Assembly (NCBI RefSeq): GCF_014196305.1 | Contig: NZ_JACIDJ010000001.1 | Coordinates: 461,683 to 525,682 of the forward strand | Length of the DNA: 64,000 bases | DNA from: Roseococcus suduntuyensis | GTDB lineage: Bacteria > Pseudomonadota > Alphaproteobacteria > Acetobacterales > Acetobacteraceae | Direction of reading: 5' to 3' | Shown here: one piece after another, positions 33,150 to 40,800 of the stretch | How positions within the stretch are numbered: position 1 is the stretch's first letter | Layout of the letters: each line of letters starts with the position of its first letter | The notes under the pieces: model-generated | What the model was told of the DNA's origin: nothing | The model's input: the letters and a program-made list of their open reading frames with translations, nothing else | Database searches by the model: none | Translations under genes and position numbers: made by a program

Positions 33150-33866
33150 ATGCCGCTTTCGCCCGAGACCAAGTCCGCGCTGGAAAAGATCACCACCGCG
33201 ACGCTGACCACCGTGCTGCTGAAGAAGGGGCTGCGCTCCGTCTGGATGCGCGGCGCCGCGCCCTTCACGCCGGCGGCCCAAGGCAAGCGCCTGGTGGGCG
33301 AGGCCTTCACCTTGCGCTTCGTCCCCGCGCGCGAGGACCTGGCCACCCCCGCCTCCTGGGCCAGCCCCATCTCCACCCGCGCCGCCATCGAAGCCATGCC
33401 AGAGGGCGTGATCGCCGTGGCCGATGCCATGGGCGTCACGGACGCCGGCATCTTCGGGGACATCCTTTGCGCGCGGCTGGCCAAGCGCGGCGTCACCGCG
33501 CTGGTGACCGATGGCGCGGTGCGTGACGTGGCCGGCGTGAACGGCACCGGCCTGCCCGTGTGGTGCGCCGGCGGCGCGGCCCCCCCCTCCGTGGCCAGCC
33601 TCACCTTCGTGGCCTGGCAGGAGCCCATCGGCTGCGGCGGCGTGGCCGTCTTCCCGGGCGACATCATCGTGGCCGATGCCGATGGCTGCGTGCTGATCCC
33701 CGCCGACATCGTGGACGCCGTGACCACCGAGGCCATCGAGCAGGAACGCCTGGAAGGCTGGATCATGAAGCAGGTGGAGGATGGCATGGCCCTGCCCGGC
33801 CTCTACCCCGCCAATGCCGAGAACAAGGCGCGCTACGAGGCCGACAAGGCCGCTGGCCGCGCCTGA
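33150..33866 (+). CDS. RraA family protein / HMG aldolase-like
   Basis: This 238-residue protein matches the RraA/class II aldolase superfamily that includes 4-hydroxy-4-methyl-2-oxoglutarate aldolase and proteins annotated as ribonuclease activity regulators. The active-site region is clear: GIFGDILCARLAKRGVTALV followed by TDGAVRD, with GDIIVADADGCVLIP later. The presence of the aldolase-type Arg and Asp (GAVRD) favours an enzyme over an RNase E inhibitor. Substrate not known. Its start is directly behind a stem-loop that may hide the ribosome-binding site. Confidence 0.85.
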   Translation: MPLSPETKSALEKITTATLTTVLLKKGLRSVWMRGAAPFTPAAQGKRLVGEAFTLRFVPAREDLATPASWASPISTRAAIEAMPEGVIAVADAMGVTDAGIFGDILCARLAKRGVTALVTDGAVRDVAGVNGTGLPVWCAGGAAPPSVASLTFVAWQEPIGCGGVAVFPGDIIVADADGCVLIPADIVDAVTTEAIEQERLEGWIMKQVEDGMALPGLYPANAENKARYEADKAAGRA

Positions 33867-33897
33867 AGGCGCGGGGGGGCGGCTGGCGGTGCCTGAC

Positions 33898-33934
33898 GTT
33901 ACCCTAGCTTTCCAGTAAGGGAATCCTGGGTAAC
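33898..33934. promoter_or_regulatory. Inverted repeat upstream of the lipoprotein gene
   Basis: GTTACCC (33898-33904) and GGGTAAC (33928-33934) form perfect 7-bp arms 23 bases apart, ending 31 bases before the lipoprotein start. It could be an operator or a terminator for the upstream gene; no T run follows. Confidence 0.35.
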
Positions 33935-33964
33935 ATGGCGGCGTCATTGGGTAGGAAACCAACC

Positions 33965-34378
33965 ATGAAGAAGCTCATCGCCGCCGGGGTTCTCGCCGCC
34001 TCCACCCTGCTCGCCGCCTGCGTGCCGCAGCAGGGGCCCACCGTGGTCCAGCCGGTCTATGTGGCGCCGGTGCAGCAGCAGGTGGTGCCCTTTCGGCCTG
34101 CCCCCGGCTGCGACACGCGCTTCCGCATCGCCAACCAGTCGGGCCTGACGGTGCGGGAACTGTATTTCAGCCCGTCGGCCATCAATGCCTGGGGGCGGGA
34201 CCAACTGGGCACTTCCATGCTGCCGCCTGGCCGCTTCGTGAACTACCAGGCCGCCAACGCCACCCGCTATGACTTCCGCGTGGTCTGGGTGAACGGCCGC
34301 GCGGCCGAGCTGCGGGGGGTGAACATCTGCGCCGCCCGGCAGGTGACCATCCGCAATGGCGGGCTGAGCGCGTTCTGA
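33965..34378 (+). CDS. Putative lipoprotein (137 aa)
   Basis: The protein begins with a lipoprotein signal peptide ending in a clear lipobox (LLAAC, Cys19), so it is probably anchored to a membrane facing the periplasm. The next 30 residues are Val/Gln/Pro-rich. The remaining domain (CDTRFRIANQSGLTVRELYF, DFRVVWVNGRAAELRGVNIC) has two cysteines and a beta-rich pattern. I do not recognise a function. The gene lies 6 bases upstream of a thioesterase gene on the same strand. Confidence 0.75.
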   Translation: MKKLIAAGVLAASTLLAACVPQQGPTVVQPVYVAPVQQQVVPFRPAPGCDTRFRIANQSGLTVRELYFSPSAINAWGRDQLGTSMLPPGRFVNYQAANATRYDFRVVWVNGRAAELRGVNICAARQVTIRNGGLSAF

Positions 34379-34383
34379 CCGGC

Positions 34384-34785
34384 ATGCGGAGCGAATACCC
34401 CTTCTGGACGGAAGAAAAGCTCCGCATCCAGGACACCGACTTCAACGGGCATGTGAACAACGCCTCCATCGCCGCACTCTGCGAGGCCGGGCGCGGCGAC
34501 ATCATCTGCGCCGTCTCCGGCCTGCCGCATGAACGCGGAATGGCGTCCGCGTTGCGGAAGGTGTCCATCGAATACCTGGCCGAGATCTTCTATCCCGGCC
34601 AGGTCCGCATCGGCAGCGCCATCGCGCGGGTGGGGAATTCCTCCATCACCATCGCGCAGGGGCTGTTCAAGGATGACCTCTGCTTCGCGACCGCCGAAAG
34701 CGTGATCGTCTTCATTGACCGCGAGACGCGCCGCCCCGCGCCCATGCCCGAGGCCTGGCGCGCGGGGTATGAGAAGCTCATGTAG
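34384..34785 (+). CDS. Acyl-CoA thioesterase, 4HBT hotdog type
   Basis: This 133-residue protein has the hotdog fold of the 4-hydroxybenzoyl-CoA thioesterase group. The catalytic Asp lies in RIQDTDFNGHVNNASI near residue 19, matching the DxxxHVN pattern of YbgC/FadM-like thioesterases, and YLAEIFYPGQVRIGSAIARV follows. It hydrolyses an acyl-CoA, substrate unknown. The stop codon abuts a tandem hairpin repeat. Confidence 0.85.
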   Translation: MRSEYPFWTEEKLRIQDTDFNGHVNNASIAALCEAGRGDIICAVSGLPHERGMASALRKVSIEYLAEIFYPGQVRIGSAIARVGNSSITIAQGLFKDDLCFATAESVIVFIDRETRRPAPMPEAWRAGYEKLM

Positions 34786-34875
34786 CGTCCGATCGTTCCG
34801 GCGCAGCCGGGACGTGAATCGGCCGCACGACCCGCGTCCGATCGTCGCGGCATGGCCGGGACGTGAATCGGCCGC
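34785..34875. repeat. Two tandem hairpin elements (family shared with 53148-53294)
   Basis: Cores at 34785-34826 and 34834-34875 (period 49). Read on the minus strand each has the form GCGGCCGATTCACG - inner stem-loop - CGATCGGACGC, with CCGAT pairing ATCGG. The same frame occurs three times at 53148-53294, where the outer pair is CTGAT/ATCAG. The elements fill the junction between two convergent genes. They may serve as bidirectional terminators or be REP-like mobile elements. Confidence 0.8.
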
Positions 34876-34883
34876 GCAAAAGC

Positions 34884-35882
34884 TCAATACGTCTCAAAGA
34901 TCGCGTTCAGCCCCGCCACATCCTTCGTCACCGTCAGCCCCAGCATCAGCAGGATACGCGCCTTCTGCGGGTTCAGGTTGTCGGCGTTCACGAAGCCCGG
35001 CTCGCGCATGCGGGTGGTGTAGAACATCCGCCCCGACCCCGCCCGCGTGCTCGCCGCCACCGCCACGCCGCCGGCCATGACGCGCGTGAAGGCCTCCGCC
35101 ATGTCGGGCGTCACGAAGGAAGGCGCGAAGCCGGCCGAGACCAGCCCCTCCGCGCCCGCCGCCACGAAGGCATCTACCGCCGCGCCATCGGCGCCGCCAT
35201 AGCAATAGACGATGTCCACCCGCGGCAGGCTCTCCCGCCCGGCCACGTCGAATTCCGTGGCCTTGCCCACCGGCCGCAGCGGGCGGCGATACCAGGCGAT
35301 CTTGTCGGCATCGGCATGGCCCAGGCAGCCGAAATCGGGGCTGCGGAAGGTCTGGAGCCGGCTGGTGCTGGTCTTGGTCACCTCGCGCGCCGCATGGATC
35401 TCGTCATTCAGCAGCACCAGCGCGCCCAGCCCGCGCGCCCCGGGGTCGCCCGCCACGCGGCAGGCATTGGCGAGGTTCATCCCCGCATCGGAGGACAGGC
35501 CGGAGGAAGGCCGCTGCGCCCCCACCACCACCACCGGAATGTCCAGCTTGACGGTGAGCGAGAGGAAATACGCCGTCTCCTCCAGCGAGGCCGTGCCATG
35601 GGTCACCACGATGCCATCGAGGTCCGGCATGTCCGCCACCGCCTGGTGGCAGGCCCGCACCAGGTCCAGCCACTGGGCCGGGCCGATGGCGGTGGAGGGC
35701 AGGGCGGAGAATTTCACGGGACGCACATCCGCGACCTGCGCGACTTGTGGCCAATAATCGAGCAACTGCTGCGCATTCATGATGCGCCCGTGCCGCCCGT
35801 AATCGATGATGTCAAAAGGATCTTCCCCGAGGGAAGAGATGGTGCCGCCCGTTCCGATCAGCGCAATCTTGGGTCGTGTCAT
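34884..35882 (-). CDS. L-asparaginase family protein (variant active site)
   Basis: This 332-residue protein has the bacterial-type asparaginase fold: first catalytic Thr in LIGTGGTISS, second Thr in VVTHGTASLEETAYFL, Lys in REVTKTST, and SSDAGMNLANA. In characterised L-asparaginases the second block reads HGTDT, where Asp takes part in the Thr-Lys-Asp triad; here the position is Ala (HGTAS). The activity may be altered or may use another substrate. ATG at 35882 overlaps the stop of the upstream thioesterase gene by ATGA, so they are co-translated. No signal peptide, hence cytosolic. Confidence 0.85.
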   Translation of the reverse strand: MTRPKIALIGTGGTISSLGEDPFDIIDYGRHGRIMNAQQLLDYWPQVAQVADVRPVKFSALPSTAIGPAQWLDLVRACHQAVADMPDLDGIVVTHGTASLEETAYFLSLTVKLDIPVVVVGAQRPSSGLSSDAGMNLANACRVAGDPGARGLGALVLLNDEIHAAREVTKTSTSRLQTFRSPDFGCLGHADADKIAWYRRPLRPVGKATEFDVAGRESLPRVDIVYCYGGADGAAVDAFVAAGAEGLVSAGFAPSFVTPDMAEAFTRVMAGGVAVAASTRAGSGRMFYTTRMREPGFVNADNLNPQKARILLMLGLTVTKDVAGLNAIFETY

Positions 35883-36310
35883 TCGGTGCGTGCCTCTATG
35901 ATGGATGTGGTCAGACGGGACACGCAAGAAAGATGCCCGTCGCCGCGCCGCAGCTCGATGTTCCACACCTGCACAGTGCGTCCGATTCGGACGGGAGTGC
36001 AGCGACCACGGACCACATCTCCTTTCGGAACAGGACGAAGGTGACTGGCGTTGACTTCAAGCCCGACGGCGATGAAACCAGGCTCGCAGGCCATCATGGA
36101 GGCCAGGCTGCCCAGTGTCTCCGCCAGCACCACCGAGACGCCGCCATGGATCATGCCGAAGGGCTGAACGTGTCGTTCATCGACAGGCATTTCGCCCAGA
36201 ATGTAATCAGGGCCGATTTCGGTCACACGAACGCCAAGATGGCCGTTTACGGTGCCTGTGGCACGCGCAGTAATGTGTTCGATAGTGGTTGGCTGGCGCC
36301 AGATGCTCAT
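35879..36310 (-). CDS. PaaI-family hotdog thioesterase
   Basis: This 143-residue protein has the PaaI/EntH-like hotdog signature (PFGMIHGGVSVVLAETLGSLAS), with the conserved glycine pair after the His and the catalytic acidic residue in the following helix. Relatives cleave aromatic or isoprenoid-precursor acyl-CoAs (for example 1,4-dihydroxy-2-naphthoyl-CoA). ATG at 36310, with AGGGTGA before it, is preferred over the one at 36328. It is the first gene of a two-gene unit with the asparaginase-like gene. Confidence 0.85.
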   Translation of the reverse strand: MSIWRQPTTIEHITARATGTVNGHLGVRVTEIGPDYILGEMPVDERHVQPFGMIHGGVSVVLAETLGSLASMMACEPGFIAVGLEVNASHLRPVPKGDVVRGRCTPVRIGRTVQVWNIELRRGDGHLSCVSRLTTSIIEARTE

Positions 36311-36358
36311 TTTTTCGTCACCCTTCATTTGCGAAGACCCTGTAATATGCTCCGCGCC

Positions 36359-36373
36359 TTACGCATTGCGTAA
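36359..36373. promoter_or_regulatory. 15-bp perfect palindrome in a divergent promoter region
   Basis: TTACGCA-T-TGCGTAA lies in the 105-base space between the divergent thioesterase and glycosyltransferase genes, 43 bases before the glycosyltransferase start. Its size, symmetry and place fit a dimeric repressor site. No regulator gene is adjacent. Confidence 0.5.
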
Positions 36374-36415
36374 ACGATCTCTTTCCAAAATTGCAAAAAT
36401 GGGGACAATTGAGCT

Positions 36416-37681
36416 GTGCATATCGTCCTCGACATCTCGCGCCTGCTGGGGCTCGCATGGCATGGACAGCCGAGCGGCGTGGATCGTGTCGAGATCGCGC
36501 ATGCGCGGCATTGGCGTGCCCTGCCCGAAAGCCGCGTCACCTTCGTCGCGCAGTCCCCCTGGGGATGGTTCGCGGCCCTGCCGGACGGTTTCGCGCGCTC
36601 GCTGCTGACCGAGGCCGACGCGGTGGTCGCGCCGGGCAAGGAGGGCGGGCTCGCGCGGTTCCGGGCCATGGCCGCGGCGGCGCTGTCGCGTCGGCTCTGG
36701 GGCGGCGGGCGCTGGGCGCTGGCACAGCGCCTCGGTCAGAAGAAGGACAGCGTCTTCCTCGTCACCTCGCACCGGGCCGTTCACAAGGAGGGCGCGATCG
36801 CGGGCGTGGTGGCCGCCGGCGCGCGATTCGTGCCCATGCTGCATGACCTGATCCCGCTCGGCTTTCCCGAGTATTGCCGCCCGCACTCCACTGTTCAACA
36901 TGCCCAGCGTCTGCGTGTGATCTCCGCCCTCGCGGCCGGGGTCATCACGCCCACCCGGCATGTCGCGCTGCAATTCCATACCCGCCTGCGCGAGGCGGGG
37001 CTCGCCCAGCCGCCGGTGCAGGCGGTGGGCCTCGGCCTTGATTTGCCGAACGCCTCCATCCCCATGTCCGAGACCCCGCGCGCCGCGCCCTATGTCGTGA
37101 TGGTCGGCACCATCGAGCCGCGGAAGAACCATCTCCTCGCCCTGCAGATGTGGCGGCAATTCGCGCGGGAGGGGCAGCCGGGCACGCCCCGGCTTCGCAT
37201 CATCGGCCGCCGCGGCTGGGACAATGAGGACGTGTTCCGCATGCTGGAGCGCGTGGATTTCGGCGGGCTGGTCGAGGAATGCGGCCGCCTGCCGGACCCC
37301 GAGGTGGCACGGCTGGTCCGGGGCGCCGCGGCCCTGCTCTCGCCCAGCTTCGCCGAGGGCTACGGCATCCCCGTTGCCGAGGCGCTGGCCTGTGGCACGC
37401 CCGTCATCGCGTCCGACATCCCGCCGGCGCGGGAGGTGGGCGGCCATGTGCCGGAATTCTTCCATCCCCTGGATTTTCACGGCTGGTCCGGCGCGGTGCG
37501 CGCCCTGGCCGAGCCGGGCAATGCCCGTCGCCAGGCGCAGCTGCAGCGCCTGGCCCAATGGCGCACGCCCACCTGGAGCGACCATTTCCGCGAGACCGAG
37601 CGTTTCCTGGACCGCCTCTGCGGCCGCGAGCCGCGCCCCGAGGTGCAGGAACGGGCGCTCGCCACGCTTTTGCAGGAATAA
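36416..37681 (+). CDS. GT4-type glycosyltransferase
   Basis: This 421-residue protein is a GT-B-fold family 4 glycosyltransferase. It starts like mannosyltransferase-type proteins (IVLDISRLLG; SGVDRVEIAHARHW), and the C-terminal half has the nucleotide-sugar signature: VGTIEPRKNHLLALQMW, then SPSFAEGYGIPVAEALACGT with the E-x7-E pattern. GTG is the start. It lies 196 bases upstream of the polyketide synthase operon on the same strand, so it may build the glycan that operon decorates or anchors. Confidence 0.88.
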   Translation: MHIVLDISRLLGLAWHGQPSGVDRVEIAHARHWRALPESRVTFVAQSPWGWFAALPDGFARSLLTEADAVVAPGKEGGLARFRAMAAAALSRRLWGGGRWALAQRLGQKKDSVFLVTSHRAVHKEGAIAGVVAAGARFVPMLHDLIPLGFPEYCRPHSTVQHAQRLRVISALAAGVITPTRHVALQFHTRLREAGLAQPPVQAVGLGLDLPNASIPMSETPRAAPYVVMVGTIEPRKNHLLALQMWRQFAREGQPGTPRLRIIGRRGWDNEDVFRMLERVDFGGLVEECGRLPDPEVARLVRGAAALLSPSFAEGYGIPVAEALACGTPVIASDIPPAREVGGHVPEFFHPLDFHGWSGAVRALAEPGNARRQAQLQRLAQWRTPTWSDHFRETERFLDRLCGREPRPEVQERALATLLQE

Positions 37682-37877
37682 TGATGTCGGCAGACGGGGC
37701 CCCGCGGCCCGTAACCCCCGATCCCGGCGCAAGTTGTTGCCGGCACGAGATATATTTGTGGTTGACTTTCCGGGGGTGCTTCTTTCGTCCAGGTTTTATG
37801 TGGTGTAACATGGCCTTTCGCGGCACCGCCGCCGGTGCCGGGTCTGAGCGGCGTCGGTTGCGTGCGAGGGCATGATA
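37682..37877 (+). other. AT-rich region upstream of the polyketide synthase
   Basis: This stretch is much lower in GC than its surroundings, with AT-rich patches around 37750-37810, and probably holds the operon's promoter. A TTGACT hexamer near 37763 could be a -35 box, but no matching -10 box is evident. Confidence 0.4.
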
Positions 37878-40800
37878 ATGACCGTTCCTACCATGGCCGG
37901 CGGCGGCCCGCCTATCGCCATCGTGGGCGCGGCCTGCCGCCTGCCAGGCGCGCCGGACCTCGCGGCCTTCGCCCGCCTGCTGGAGGCGGGGCTGGACGCC
38001 GTGACCGAGGTGCCGGCCGACCGCTTCGCCCAGTCCCGCTTCCTGCACCCCCGCCCGGGTGAGGTCGGCCGCGCCCCGCATTTCCGTGCCGGCACCATCG
38101 GCGATGTCGCGGGCTTCGACGCGCCCGCCTTCGGCATCTCCCCGCGCGAGGCCGATGAGACGGACCCGCAGCAGCGCCTGCTTCTGGTGTTGACGCGCCG
38201 CGCGCTGGAAGACGCCGGCTGGCCCGAGGACCGCATGGCCGGCCAGCCCATCGGCGTCTATGTCGGCGGCTCCACGACGGATTACGGCAACCTCCACCAG
38301 GAGGACACCGGCGCGGGCGACCGCTACACCATGGCGGGCAGCGCGCTCTCCATCCTGTCCAACCGCATCGGCAATGTCTTCGACCTGCGCGGCCCGGCCA
38401 TGACGGTGGACACCGCCTGTTCCTCGGCCCTCGTGGCGCTGCACGAGGCCTGCGAGGCGCTGCGCCACGGCCGCATCCCGGCGGCGGTGGTCGGCGGCGT
38501 GAACATGCTGCTCTCGCCCTTCCCCTTCGGCGGCTTCTGGCGGGCGGGCATGCTCAGCGCGCGCGGCCGCTGTCAGGCCTTCGGCGCGGGCGCGGATGGC
38601 TATGTGCGGGCCGAGGGCGGGGTGGTGCTGGTGCTCAAGCCACTCGCCGCCGCGCTGGCCGATGGCGATGCGGTGCGTGGCGTCATCCTCGCCAGCGGGG
38701 TGAACGGGGCGGGGCGCACCAATGGCATCTCCCTGCCCGATGCGGGGGCGCAGGCGGCGCTGATCGCCTCCGTGCTGCGGGCGGGGCGCGTGAAGCCCGC
38801 CCAGCTTGGCTATTTCGAGGCACATGGCACCGGCACCCCGGCGGGCGACCCCATCGAGGCCGCGGCCATCGCCCAGGCGCTGCCGGGGCGGCGCGGGGTG
38901 CTGCCCATCGGCTCGGTCAAGAGCAACATCGGCCACACCGAGGCGGCGGCGGGGCTGGTGGGCCTGCTGAAGGCGCTGGTGGTGCTGGAGACGGGGCGCA
39001 TCCCCGCCACGCTGCATTGCGAGACGCCCAACCCCAACATCCCCTTCGACCGGCTGGGGTTGATACCCGCCACGCAGCCCATGCCCTTCGCGGGCGGGGC
39101 GGTGGCGGTGAATTCCTTCGGCTTCGGCGGCACCAATGCCTGCGCCCTGCTGGGCGCCGCGCCCCCTGCCCCCGTGGCGCGCGCGGACAGCGGGGAGGCA
39201 CCGCCCCTGATCCTCTCGGCGCAAAGCGCCACCGCACTGCGAAGGCTGGCGGGCGACTGGGCCACGCTGCTGGCCAAGGCCACGCCCGCCCGCGCCGCCG
39301 CGCTGGCGCGCGGCCAGGCCCGGCACCGTGCGCTGCGCCCGCATCGCCTCGTGCTGCGCGGCCCGCGCCCCGCCCGCGCCCTGGCCAGCTTCGCGCGCGG
39401 CGAGGAGGTTCCGGGCCTCGCCACCGGCAAGGCCGGGCATGGGGCGGGGCTGGGCTTCCTCTTCACCGGCAATGGCGCCGCCTGGGCCCGCATGGGCGCG
39501 GCCGAGATGCGCGGCAGCGCCCCCTTCCGCGCCGCCGTGGAACGCGCCGATGCCGCGCTGGCGCCGCATCTCGGCTGGTCCGTCGCCGCCCTGCTGGAGC
39601 GCGGCGTGACGAAGGCGGAACTCGCCCGCACCGCCATCGCCCAGCCGCTGCTCTTCACCATCCAGAACGCCATCGTCGCCGCCCTGGCCGAGGAAGGCAT
39701 CACCCCCGCCTTCTGCCTCGGCCATTCGGTGGGCGAGGTGGCGGCGGCCGAGGCGGCAGGGCTGCTCTCGCTGCGCCAGGCCGCCCGCCTCATCGCCGCG
39801 CGCAGCCGCCACCAGGAGGCGCGGCGCGGCGTGGGCCGCATGGCGGTGCTGGGCGCCTCGCCGGAGGACGCGCTGCCTGTCCTGGCCGAATGTTCCGCCG
39901 GCGAGGACTGGCCCATCGAGATCGCGGCGGTGAACACGCCCACCTCGCTGACCGTGGCCGGGCCGGAACCCGCCCTGGCGCGGCTGGCCGAGGCCGCCGC
40001 CGCACGCCGCTGGGCCTGGCTGGCGCTCGACCTCGACTACGCCTTCCACTCGGCGGCCATGGACCCGGTGCGGGCCGACCTGCTGCGGGATTTGCGCGGG
40101 CTGCGCGGCCGGGAGGGGGGTGTGCCCCTCATCTCCACCGTGACGGGCCAGGCGCTGGACCCCCACGCCTGCGACGCCGCCTATTGGTGGCGCAACCTGC
40201 GCGAGCCGGTGCGCTTCGCCGATGCCATGGCCACGGGGCTGGCCCGCAACCCCGCCCTGCTGGTGGAGATCGGGCCGCGGCCGCTGTTGCAGGGCTATCT
40301 GCGCACGCTGCTGCGCGCGGCGGGGCGCGAGGTGCCCAGCATGGCCACGCTGCGCCCGCACCGCGCCCGCCAGGCAAACCCCTTCCCGGCCCTGACCGAC
40401 GCCGCCACGGCCCAGGGGGCCGATCCGCGCGCCAGCCGCGCCTTCCAGGGCCCCGCGGAATTGCGCGCCCTGCCCGCCCTGCCGCTGGAGCCCCAGCCGC
40501 ACTGGCTGCCGCGCAGCGTCGAGACCCGCCCCCTGTTGCACACGCCGCCCGAGGGCGGGCTGCTCGGCTACCGCCATGGCGAGGCCGGGGAGGAATGGCG
40601 CAACACCCTCGACACCTCCGGCGCCCCCTGGCTCGCGGACCATGCGCTTGGCCATCAGCCCATCATGCCCGCCGCCGCCATGGTGGAGATGGCGCTGGAG
40701 GCGGGTTTCCTGCGCCATTCCGCCACCCCCTGGCTGGAGGTGACGGATTTCACCATCCTCCGCCCCCTGCCGCTGGTGCCCGATGCACTGCGGGAGCTGC

